Below, piece after piece: positions 1-9,780 of a stretch of 31,694 bases of DNA (the first letter of the stretch is position 1; each line of letters begins with the position of its first letter). The DNA is from Beroe ovata. Taxonomy: Eukaryota; Ctenophora; Nuda; Beroida; Beroidae. A program made the translations under genes and the position numbers. A model generated the notes under the pieces. The model was given only the letters and a program-made list of their open reading frames with translations. It was not told the origin of the DNA and ran no database searches. The DNA lies in contig CAMPET010000380.1 in NCBI GenBank assembly GCA_946803715.1, positions 3,166 through 34,859 on the forward strand, given 5' to 3'.

Positions 1-657
1 TAAGACTGGATACAGCACACTGGTCAACCAGTGTAAGGCTGGATACAGCACACTGGTCAACCAGTGTAAGACTGGATACAGCACACTGGTCAACCAGTGT
101 AAGACTGAATACAGCACACTGGTCAACCAGTGTAATGCTGGATACAGCACACTGGTCAACCAGTGTAAGACTGGATACAGCACACTGGTCAACCAGTGTA
201 AGGCTGGATACAGCACACTGGTCAACCAGTGTAAGGCTGGATACAGCACACTGGTCAACCAGTGTAAGGCTGGACGCAGCACACTGGTCAACCAGTGTAA
301 GACTGGATACAGCACACTGGTCAACCAGTGTAAGGCTGGATACAGCACACTGGTCAACCAGTGTAAGGCTGGATACAGCACACTGGTGTAAGACTGGATA
401 CAGCACACTGGTCAACCAGTGTAAGGCTGGATACAGCACACTGATCAACCAGTGTAAGACTGAATACAGCACACTGGTCAACCAGTGTAAGGCTGGATAC
501 AGCACATTGGTCAACCAGTGTAAGACTGGATACAGCGCACTGGTCAACCAGTGTAAGGCTGAATACAGCACACTGGTCAACCAGTGTAAGGCTGGATACA
601 GCACACTGGTCAATCAGCGTAAGGCTGGATACAGCACACTGTAAGGCTGGATACAGT
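1..657. repeat. 33-bp minisatellite, about 20 units
   Basis: About 20 head-to-tail copies of a 33-bp unit cover this stretch, and the array runs off the left edge of the window. Each unit carries a near-perfect palindrome, ACACTGGT-CA-ACCAGTGT (8-bp arms, 2-base centre), so the whole array is a string of potential hairpins. Units differ mostly by A/G at one position (AAGACTGG versus AAGGCTGG). One unit near 385-391 is short because 9 bases (half of the palindrome) are missing, and the last units are degenerate. Since 33 is a multiple of 3, two forward frames and at least one reverse frame stay open throughout. The resulting 11-residue repeat proteins are a by-product of the period and are not called as genes. 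Confidence 0.95.
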
Positions 658-965
658 ACATTGCATTGTTTACTATTGTTGTTCACACGCCGATCAGTAG
701 ACTCCATGATGAGTTCCATGTGACATTGTGCACGCTCTGCAGTAGTGTAGTAAAGAAAACAAAAGGACATTGCGCTGATTGAGGTCATTTTTCATGATTA
801 TGAGAGGATGATCAATGTTGGACCATACTCTCATACTGCAGAAAGGCAACTCCCCGGTTTCATGCCATTTTCTCTATGTATAGTTAAGTAAAGATATGCA
901 AAATGCGCTCCACTTTACTGATTTCTGCTCCACTGGTACATAAACTGGTATATAAACTGCCTCAG
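658..965. other. No gene seen; probably intron of the BRCT gene
   Basis: Between the minisatellite and the first recognised BRCT exon there is unremarkable sequence. A reading frame open from 903 into the exon carries no BRCT-like residues before TEQISRPE, so this is taken as intron ending at the CAG before 966. Confidence 0.5.
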
Positions 966-2233
966 ACCGAACAGATATCAAGGCCGGAGATCGTGTACAC
1001 AGGTGTCAATGGCCCGACTGATGCCATGAAAAGGAGCATCGCTGCCATGGGTGGAATCGTGTCTGAGGATGTGTCAAAGTGCTCCCATCTTGTCACTGAT
1101 AAGGTAAAGTATATGGCGAGTCAACATGATCACAATGACGCAATGAATAATGTTTCTGTTCCAGTGTTCCCGATCTCTGATCAGATTAAGTTAAGTTGAT
1201 ATACTTCTGGAATCCAGGAATATTCGGTAGTAATCGATCACATGTACCTTTGTGTTACTATACCCTGTTTTCAATCATCTTCCAGATCAAGAGAACTGCA
1301 AAGTTTCTGTGTGCTATCGGTCGCGGGATCCCTATAGTTTCGGAGATGTGGATAAAGGATAGCAAAAAGCAAAAAGAGTTTTTGGGTAACCGAACTTAAG
1401 CGAACAAATTCAATGCACAGCACAATAATCCGACCACACCCTTAGTCCATCCCATAAATTCACGCCATAGATTCACTCCCTTTGATCACACTCCCTCTTT
1501 TAATCGCGCTCGCAGGTACAGCCCCCTACACAATTAGAGACACGGAGATGGAACGGAAGTACAAGTTCACGCTGTCCAAATCCCTTGATTCAGCGTCCCG
1601 ATGCCCATTCCTCACTGGATGGAACGTGTACGTCACCAAAACTTGTCAGCCTACGCCGGAACAATTCAGCTGCATTATCAGTAAGTTCATTTTTCCGTTT
1701 ATCCTAAATAGTAGTGTTACTCACCGCGCGCACTATGATCAGGGAAATACGGAAAATTTTCTTCCATATCAACTGAGCAATTCTGGAGTACTTATTCCCG
1801 AATCATTATTTCTGTTAGTGTTTACTTCATTGCGTCAGCGTAATGAACATGTGATGCTAGATGTTCTTCAAAATGACGAAATTATTTCCCTATGTTATCT
1901 TCAAACAAGAATACCGCGCAGATTAGAAGAAGTTAGAGATGTTATGTCACAGACCACAGTCAATATTTTCGAATGATTTTCAACCTAGCAGCACGAGTCA
2001 GATTGTAACCATGACAACCTTTTTCAGGCTGTAATGGTGGTGTTATGTTGAAACGCGTTCCCAAAGCCGCGGACACGAATGTGATAATAATCGCAACGGA
2101 TAAAGACAATTTAAAATCCCTGATCAAGTCACGTCACCCCATTTGCTCGACCGAGTTGATACTTACCGGGGCTCTCCGCCAAGAACTGGCGTTGTCAGAG
2201 TTCGGCCTTCGGCAGAAATCACCCGAACTATAG
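966..2233 (+). CDS. PAXIP1/MDC1-like: Tandem BRCT C-terminus of an MDC1/PTIP-like DNA-damage protein (3' end of gene)
   Basis: Four exons join cleanly: 966-1103, 1286-1385, 1516-1680 and 2028-2233, giving 202 residues and a TAG stop. All introns are GT-AG and phases match (0, 1, 1). BRCT repeat 1 starts around RPEIVYTGVNG and continues through SHLVTDK to IKRTAKFLCAIGRGIPIVS. Repeat 2 follows from GWNVYVTK through IISCNGGV to STELILTGALRQE. This layout and spacing match the extreme C-terminal BRCT pair of MDC1 and PTIP, which binds phosphoserine tails such as gamma-H2AX at DNA breaks. The phosphate-binding Thr-Gly (YTG) and Lys (RTAKFL) are present, as is the Arg three residues before that Lys, which in MDC1 contacts the peptide C-terminus. 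The linker (YTIRDTEME then FTLSKSL) looks slightly more PTIP-like. Upstream exons lie outside the window or were not found. The first exon start is set by a CAG at 963-965 and is the least certain boundary. Confidence 0.88.
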
Positions 2234-3239
2234 CGAGAATAGCTGCCCCGCGATTACGGGATAGAAATTATGCGAGTGCAGTAGACTTGAGACTGGTCAA
2301 TTTCCATATGAAAAGTGCACCAAGAATTTCGTTAAAACCTCTTTATAATTGATATTCTGTTAATTACCTTGCTAAGCGATATACTTGCTGGAATTGTTTT
2401 TAAGTGAATATTGTAGGTCAACACGGGATTGTGTAACACGATATTGTGTAATAATACTTAGATCATGATCATATCCGTGTACGATACTGATACTGATAGG
2501 ATATCAAGCCCTTCTAACCCCCGCTCTCCAAGATTGTGATGCTGCATCTTTTAGACATGACTTTTCATTTTATGATTTAGGAATCAGCCTAACGCGCCTG
2601 AAGTCTATCAAACTTATTATAGTAAGCGGTAGGTATTTTATCAATTTGTTGCTAAATTTGGATTAAAATTAAAACGAAAATCCGGTATTACCCGATTTAT
2701 CGATTATTTGCAGAAATTTCTCATTCAGTTACGCACAAAACCACGTGTCACGACCGTCTGTTTTATGAAGGAGCACTACTCATTAGGGTATGATTATGTT
2801 CATCGTAATATCAGGGATAGTTCACGGTAACCTAAGCAGTACCTAACGTGCAGTCTCGTGTATGAAGTGCAGTCTCGTGTATGGAGGGCCTCCATTGGGG
2901 GTGTGTGATTGTGAGTTGCACTGTGGTTATTCATAGAACTTGGGAAATTCAACCTATCAACTTCAACTGCACATGATACTGCCAAATTATCTCTTGACCA
3001 TCGGTTACCATTGCCTCACTGACAATATATGTCAACGAAAATCGGAAAATCAAGTTCCAAAACAGGTTTATCCGCACAAACAGAGTACATTTGATTCTCG
3101 TTACCATTTCCACACCGCGCATGATACTCTGTGACAATATCTGAAGACACACACCCTGTTCCACTTCCAGGCACTTCTGCTCCTTCATAATATCAGATTT
3201 CAGTGCTTATCTGTGAAAAACACAACTTCAGAAAAAGCA
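2234..3239. other. Intergenic region, no gene supported
   Basis: AT-rich sequence after the BRCT stop. Short open frames are present on both strands but show no recognisable residues or splice logic. A 21-bp motif (tgcagtctcgtgtatg core) occurs twice near 2850-2885. No clear AATAAA was found close to the stop. Confidence 0.6.
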
Positions 3240-3240
3240 C

Positions 3241-3300
3241 CCAATGTTGACGTCATAACCGTTGCTCTCCGATTGGTCCAATGTGACCTAGTGGCGTGTG
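3241..3300 (+). promoter_or_regulatory. Candidate promoter with CRE and CCAAT boxes upstream of the tetraspanin
   Basis: A perfect CRE palindrome TGACGTCA sits at 3248-3255. It is preceded by CCAAT at 3241-3245 and followed by the palindromic double CCAAT box ATTGGTCCAAT at 3272-3282. CRE plus NF-Y sites within 45 bp is a common animal promoter layout. It lies about 950 bp upstream of the tetraspanin ATG, which is preceded by a possible splice acceptor (tatttag at about 4215-4221). A 5' UTR exon starting near here is therefore plausible, but transcription itself is inferred. Confidence 0.4.
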
Positions 3301-4229
3301 TGTGGATTTAGATAAGCGCGGTCACCTCTGATGCAAACACATATGGGCTGATTTTATTTTTAAGTTTAACAGTACTGCGCTGTGTCATTCGTCTACTTTG
3401 CATCCGTCTACTGCAATCCATTCCAGTCCTGAGAAATTGAAATTAGGTTTTTCCGTCTTTCCAATGAAAAGTATCACGACCGAACCTAGTAAATTAGAGC
3501 CTAGCATGAGCAGTGAAGTTGTGATGCAATCATTGTATCGATAGATTGTGATGTGGTTTCCTTATTCGGCTCTCAGGTGGCTACTCTCACTCCTGTGCTA
3601 TGACTAAAGTGAGGACTTAATGACTAATTTAATATTTCCGCCTCAGTCGAGCATTTCATTTCCTTTTTGGTTCATTTCCAATTCTTATTTCAGGTTATGT
3701 TTTCGGTTTCCTGTAATAAGATTTACTTTTAGATGATCGAAATTTCATTGAATATCGGGTTTTTGGGATGCCGAACTGACAATTCTTTACTTATATGTTT
3801 TGTTATACATACAAAAAGTTTAAGTTGTTGTTTTTAAGTTGTTGTTTCTCTTTGCCCAAGTGTATCAAGCGAGCTGATCAGAGTAATTGTAGTGTTCAGT
3901 GTCAATGGATCAATGATATTATCAGGGCTGTGACACACTGACACATCCCGAGTCCACTCAACTGCCATACTTATTTATAAACCTAAGTTTGGGAATGTAG
4001 GTCTAGTAGTACTAGTAGTCAGTTTATAGCGTGTTTCGACCGGGTAATGGTATGGGCCATGAAGGATAAGTAAAAGGTGTAAAGGATGTGTAATCATGGT
4101 ATTAAGGATGCGAACTGGTAGTGGTGTCAAGGATGCGAAATTGTGTCAATAAAGTGGTGCCAAGATTGCGAAGTGGCGTCAGAAATAAAACCATTAAACA
4201 ACTGACCGCATCAATATTTAGGTACTGCT
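3301..4229. other. Upstream region or 5' UTR intron of the tetraspanin gene
   Basis: No coding sequence supported. A short degenerate repeat of the type aaggatgcgaa/ggtgtcaagga occurs at about 4060-4180. The stretch probably holds a 5' UTR intron. Confidence 0.4.
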
Positions 4230-7200
4230 ATGTATGCTAACAACAACACGAGAGGCATGGGGGCAGAGAAGGGACTCCCAGGACCCGGTCCGTCCATTTC
4301 CTCCCAGCGTGGCACTGCTCGACTCATAATGGCGGTGATCTTGGTGTGGACAATCATCACACTTGCTATCGGCTGTTCGCTTCTCTCACTGGGCATATTC
4401 CTCTACTTTAACCGGACCATTGCCTATCCCTACTTGGACATGGTGGTCGAGATAGCATTCGATATCCGGATTCTTATGGCCAGTGCTGGATCCTTCATCA
4501 CAATTTCCTCTCTCCTTGGTGCAGTCGGTTGTCTTACCAAGAGGAAAAACATTCTGCAGGTGTGTCTTAGGGAAGGGAAACTATTGTCTTATTGTCGCCT
4601 CATTCGTATCGTTGTCTCATTGGTGTCTTAGGGGAAGGGTCTACCTACTATTACTAAATGTCTGATATCTGTCCAGATAATCATAATGTCTCATTGATGA
4701 CCCATTGGCTTATCGCTGTCTCAATGCTGACTTAATGGCGTCTTATTTTTTTCTCAACGCTGTCCTATAAGTGGCTTTCTGGTGTCTCATCGCTGTCCCA
4801 ACAGTGTCTTACTAGTGCTCCAGCGTTGTCATATAACTTTTTCATTTTGAATCAACTCTAAGCATCAAGTCAATAGTGAGATAGCGATAAGAGGATCAAT
4901 AATCATAAGACATCGAGACAGTCAGAAGCAGCGATAGGACCACGATAAGACACGATTTTGTTATCTAAATTTTCATTCATCTTTCTAGCGAAACGTATCA
5001 TTTTCTATGAAACGACGATAACATCATATCAGGGAAACTTAGCGTTGTAAACAACAGTATCGAGTATCAAAGATACTCGATCAAAGATAAGAGAAAAACA
5101 CGGCGATTCGAAAAAAAGAAAAACATGAATTTTGGTAGAATTTGGTACATTGAACAGTGAAACTGACAGTCATGAGAGTCTGCGTTGGCAGAATTGAATT
5201 AGATAATTAACCCAAGTACTTACAATTTAGAATTAGATCAATAATTAACAATTAATCCTAGTACAATTTAGATCAAAATATGATCTGACCACGTCGTTTA
5301 TCAGGTATACGGATACACTACGATACTGTCCCTGTCAAGTTTATGTGGTACAGCACTATTTCTCATATTCGTCACAGACAAGTGAGTCATTACCACAGGG
5401 CGAGATCGACACTGATCACTGTCAGTGTCATATTATGCTCCTTTACAAAATAACTCTCAGATACTCACAATTAACCCAACACCCTCAGGATAAAGAATGT
5501 CCTGTTGTACTCATGTCTGACCCGTCTTAAGGAGCCCCCTCCCAACTACTCCACCCTCTTTGGCGACATGGAGTCTAGCACAGGGTGCTGCGGCTGTGAG
5601 GACCCAACTGACTACACCAAACTGAATCTTGGCACGCCGCCAGACACGTGTTACACACAGGGCGGACTCCACGACATGGGGTGTCTGACTCTACTTTACC
5701 AGGTATTGTCACAATTTCTGACGGCCAGCTGTACTATCGAGTAGTACTCATCAATAAATGTCATTACTATAATCAGTTTGAGAGACAGTTACTTAATTCT
5801 ATGTTGACTCTGTTTACGAATGGAATACGTTTTTTAAAAGACGTATTTCATTAGTAAACAGAGTCAAAAGAGAATTAACTAACTATCTCTNGTGAGTCAT
5901 TACCACAGGGCGAGATCGACACTGGTCACTGTCAATGTCATATTATGCTCTTTTACAAAATAACTCTCAGATACTAACAATGAACCCAACACTCTCAGGA
6001 TAAAGAATGTCCTATTGTACTCATGTCTGACCCGTCTTAAAGAGCCCCCTCCCAACTACTCCACCCTCTTTGGCGACATGGAGTCTAGGACAGGATGCTG
6101 CGGCTGTGAGGACCCAACTGACTACACCAAACTGAATCTTGGCACGCCGCCAGACACGTGTTACACACAGGGCGGACTCCACGACATGGGGTGTCTGACT
6201 CTACTTTACCAGGTATTGTCACAGTTTCTGAGGGCCAGCTGTACTATCGAGTAGTACTCATCAATAAATGTCATTACTATAATCATTAATCAGTTTGAGA
6301 GAGAGTTAGTTAATTCACTTTTGACTCTGTTTACATATGGAATACGTCTTTTAGTTGCAATTAAAAAGACGTATTTCATTTGTAAACAGAGTCAAAAGAG
6401 AATTAACTAACTCTCTCTAATTGCAACTATAATGCGACTCTTATTCAATCGTCCAATCCATGAACTTTAACTATATAATCAGTTTGATCACGTCATAACG
6501 ATGTGTCATTAACATAACAGCTTCACTTATAGTTATACTCAATACCATTATGCCCCATAATACAGCACCCAGTGAATACACGAGCTCAATCATGAATAAT
6601 AATTGACTGAGAGCAAGACTCAGGCCGCTATGACTATGTACTGGACTCTACAAACCCGATAATCATGTCCAGGGATGTTTAGCTCTCTACATATTGTGTT
6701 GCATTACTCCAAGGTCGTCTTAGTATAGTTGCTAATATAATGTTGCTCCACGAGTTTCTATCCTTTCTGTTAGAAGTCGCTTCAAGTCTAAGTCAAGTTG
6801 TCATGGCGTTGTGGGACTTTGTGAACTTGTTCAAGGAACTTCTGTTCATTTTCAGGTCTAGATATGGGTTTAGTATAAGATCTGGTTTACCATAGTTGAC
6901 TAGCCCTTTCATGGTTTGAGCAAACCCAGCTAAGCTCCGTTCGCAAAAATGAGCCATATTACACTCCTCAAGCTTTATTAAAGTTCACTGTCTAATTTGT
7001 ACCGAGTGTGCTTTACAGTCACATGTCTGATCATGAAATCTCACCACATCACATGCTAGCAGTAGCTGATGACCCACTCTGCCTATGAATCATGTTGACA
7101 TGGTAGCTGATGACCCACTCTGCCTATGAATCATGCTCATCACCACCACTGTCCACTTCGATCATGACTGATCCTGCTCACCCCTGCAGGTAGCGAGTGA

Positions 7201-7846
7201 TAACAAGGATTTCCTGGTAGCTGGTCACGTGACCACATCCCTCCTTCTCCTGCTCATAGCAGCTCTCACCCACTACTTTGTCCTGCGGCTCTCTGACGTG
7301 GCACGTGCTCTGGAGCGCCGTGTCACACCCACAGCCACCATGCAGCAGAACTGGGTATCCAACATGAACGCTATCAAAGAGGAGAATGTTACCAAGGGCG
7401 GCAGCTCGGGGAGCAAGAGCAGCGGGTTCTGGAGTATGGGTCGGAGACTGAGCAGGTCTAGTCTGGTTGGGAGTATCAGGAGTCGGGCTAGCAGTACCAC
7501 CAGCACCAATAGCTCGCGACACTCCACCTCAAACAGAGTTGATATGAGTGTGCTGCAGCAGAATAGTGTCAAACTTGTCAGACCTAACCGGATTAGTCTG
7601 AGTGCAGTAAACCAGATTCACGTACAGAGTCAGCAGAGCTTCACCATGCAGAGTTTTAGTTCACAGGGTTCTAGTCCGCCTCGAAACAACCCACCAAGAC
7701 ACAGCCCGCCTAACCAAAGCCCACTCAGTCACAGCCCGCCAATGCAGGCCGGGCTGAAGAGGGCGGGGAGAAACACGGGCAAAAACAGTAACCTGCAATC
7801 AGACAGGCGGACTGGTAGGGTGGGCACGCCCTATGTGGACTTCTGA
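4230..7846 (+). CDS. Tetraspanin with long Ser/Arg-rich cytoplasmic tail
   Basis: Four exons, 4230-4559, 5305-5381, 5489-5702 and 7190-7846, join with phases 0, 2, 0 into a 425-aa protein. TM1 is at about residues 32-60, TM2 79-103, TM3 111-133 and TM4 221-243. The large extracellular loop (about 137-220) has the family hallmark CCG (residues 169-171) followed by Cys 172, 190 and 201, typical of a short tetraspanin loop. Possible N-glycosylation sites are N61-R-T in the small loop and N155-Y-S in the large loop. Tetraspanins organise membrane microdomains with integrins and other partners. The C-terminal tail of about 180 residues is unusual, as most tetraspanins end 10-30 residues after TM4. 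It is rich in Ser, Arg and Pro with basophilic kinase-like sites (RRLSRSS, RSRASS) and a Pro-Arg-His stretch. The third exon occurs twice (second copy 5999-6212); it is 214 nt long, so including both would shift the frame. Confidence 0.9.
5382..5890 (+). repeat. Duplicated tetraspanin exon block, first copy
   Basis: From the donor of exon 2 through exon 3 and its downstream intron, this block is repeated almost exactly at 5892-6420, the two being joined by one N at 5891. The copies of exon 3 (5489-5702 and 5999-6212) have equal length and differ at four bases: three silent and one Ser-to-Arg just before the CCG motif. The second copy begins precisely at the exon 2 donor GTGAGT. This is best read as two alleles joined by assembly. 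Confidence 0.85.
5780..5890. repeat. Long hairpin element, copy 1
   Basis: Inverted repeat with arms of about 50 bp and a loop of only a few bases. The left arm begins gagagacagttacttaattc and the right arm ends gaattaactaactatctct. The arms share the core TTTTGACTCTGTTTAC in inverted orientation. The right arm ends exactly at the N at 5891, suggesting that the palindrome stopped the contig. Confidence 0.85.
5892..6420 (+). repeat. Duplicated tetraspanin exon block, second copy
   Basis: Second copy of the block at 5382-5890, carrying alternative exon 3 at 5999-6212. It reads through intact splice sites and is equally able to encode the large extracellular loop. It also holds a longer version of the hairpin at its right end. 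Confidence 0.85.
6297..6420. repeat. Long hairpin element, copy 2
   Basis: The same inverted repeat in the second block, with arms of about 55 bp (6297-6352 and 6363-6418). Here the loop carries agttgcaatt, and the inverse of this sequence, aattgcaact, lies immediately after the right arm. Copy 1 lacks the 10-base loop sequence. It looks like a foldback or MITE-type element. Confidence 0.85.
6421..7189. other. Third intron of the tetraspanin gene, rest
   Basis: No exon supported. A direct repeat of about 37 bp (ggtagctgatgacccactct core) occurs twice at 7066-7140, just before the final exon acceptor ccctgcag at 7182-7189. Confidence 0.7.
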
Positions 7847-8518
7847 TTCCAGATCATGGTCGAAATAGAGGGAATACTGTACACAATACACATTCCACAT
7901 TGACACTCAATCAGTTATCATCAGAACGAAATCTCGGCTGCGCAGTCAACTCCTCGCGCAAGACCCTCAGGGGACCCTCAAAATGACATTCCTCAAACTA
8001 ACAGTGAAAATTAATAGATTCTGATGACTGAACTCTACATTGATGTCTGTAGAAATCATGCCGCTTTTTAACTCAAAATAACCGATTTAGGAATAGCTTT
8101 TAGTTTTAGATATATTCTAATAGGATTAGGCTTTCAAAAGCCATGTGTGTGTGGCTCTGTATAAACCTGTAAATTATGTTAAACTTAATCCGATTTCCTC
8201 ACGTGAGGAAGTTTTTACATATTAACTCAAAACCGTGCAAGTCTTTTCTGCCTTATCTCCATTGGTACGCGCTTTATACCAAGCAATTTTCTATGAAAAG
8301 TCCGCTAAAACATTTCACTCCATGATATGATAAAGCCTAGAAAACTCGAAACAGGTGGGGAGTCCAGTCTTTATTTGCGTAACAGAGTCAAAAGTACTGA
8401 TAACATGTTCAGCCTCATCGTCAGCCCAATATCCAACGTGCACGCATAAGCACCATGTAGAAACGTCCATATCAAGTAACATCTAGGAACTATAAACTCC
8501 ATTACTTTAAGAACGCTG
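7847..8518. other. Convergent intergenic region with polyadenylation signal for the minus-strand gene
   Basis: The plus-strand tetraspanin and the minus-strand 336-aa gene end facing each other, 672 bp apart. TTTATT at 8370-8375 reads AATAAA on the minus strand, about 145 bp beyond that gene's stop, and is a plausible poly(A) signal. No equally convincing plus-strand signal was seen. Confidence 0.5.
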
Positions 8519-9780
8519 TCACAATGACCACTCTCGCGATGGGGGGTCTAGGGAATCAGGTACGGTTTGACCCCATACCCGTCTCAGTCGTCGCGTTACC
8601 ATGCCAACTCCCACCAGATGATCAGGTGTGTTCTCGGCATAGACTGTCACCGGCTGACTCTTACCAGTACTATCTGACAGTTTCCTCCTACTCCTTGTTA
8701 CCATGGCAGCAGTCTCTCGGATGGGAGTGATCTCGGGATCCTCAAACAGCACTTTCCTTTTCAAACTATTAACATTATCCTCACTGGGTATGAATGGTTC
8801 ACAGGGCGAGTCAGGAACATCTCCGACTGCCCGGACTCTGCCACGTCTCTTTGTACCTTTAGCTGATTTACACTGGGAGTATCCCACTCTTTGAAAACCA
8901 ACGTCTCCCCCTGCCATCGGCTCCATGGGTGAATGTGTTTGTGAAGGAGTAGGAATTCTTTCCAAATGTGATCTGTCCCCACTCTCACCCTCTGAATCTT
9001 TTGTGCCCACACCCAAGTCTGCACCACTCCCCAATCCTGAATCTGATGCCACAATACCAGGAATTATGTAATTAACAGTCTCGGTCTCGTTACGGGAAAC
9101 ATCAGTTCTCCCGATGTCACTATCACTGAGAGAGATAAGGAGATCTGAGTCGTTGTCACTGATGTCAGGAGCGTGTTGTCGTGGTAACCGCTTAGTAGTC
9201 ATGACGTGACGGTGAAGTGGGTTGCAGCAGTCTCTCTTACTACATGGTATGACGTCATCGTCATCAGCCTGTCTCCGTGGTAATTCCCTTCGCAAAGTTA
9301 TTTTGCCAAACTCGTCAACTGAAATCTGAACAGTGGAAATCAGTCAGTGTCAATCTCATGAACTAAAAGTCTGCACTCAATCATTCAGTCCTTAGCATAA
9401 ATTTTCCTCACCCATGATTTATTGACATCGTGGACATTGACTGCATCGGCCCCAATAGGGTTGGCTACAGCACAGGGACGGTCAGCAATATTGGCAGAAG
9501 CATCAACCGGGTCTTCTGTGAACGCCAACGGTGCAACCTTCCGTTTTCTTTTCCTAGGAACTGAGAATTGCATGATTGAACAGTTGAACCCGATCATGTA
9601 TCACGATGCTTGTTATTTTGCATTCGATTTTGCATTAGGAATATATAGATTATATGATGTATGGCCAATGGCAGGTATCCAGAAAAATGATTGAAAAGTG
9701 ATAAAATGAAAAAGAAATGTCGTACCTTTCTTCTGTTCAGTGAAATCCGTAATTGACACATCACTTATCGAGGTGTCCAT
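8519..9780 (-). CDS. Unrecognised basic, probably nuclear protein (336 aa)
   Basis: Three exons on the minus strand: 9780-9726, 9560-9412 and 9325-8519. Phases 1 and 0 close exactly and give 336 residues. The start is the ATG at 9780, opening MDTSISDVSITDFTEQKK; no earlier exon is needed. Visible features are a strong nuclear localisation signal PRKRKRK at residues 20-26, a compact segment SWISVDEFGKITLRRELPRR spanning the exon 2/3 junction (68-87), an acidic DDDD, a CSKRDCCNPLH cluster, then a long Ser/Asp/Pro-rich region with SP/TP sites (PTPSQTHSP, PDSP). Basic patches KRRGR and RSRRK follow, ending in TRRLRR. Composition suggests a cell-cycle-regulated, phosphorylated chromatin-type protein with short linear motifs. 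No family could be assigned, and the function is unknown. Confidence 0.8.

Noticed and set aside
135-788. Long repeat-encoded open frames on both strands over the minisatellite
   Set aside because: The 33-bp period is a multiple of three, so frames lacking a stop in one unit stay open through the array. There is no sign of a start context or non-repeat coding sequence.
2005-2018. Second X-box-like match, GTAACCATGACAAC
   Set aside because: It lies at the end of a BRCT-gene intron, just before the acceptor, where a promoter role is unlikely; such degenerate matches occur by chance.
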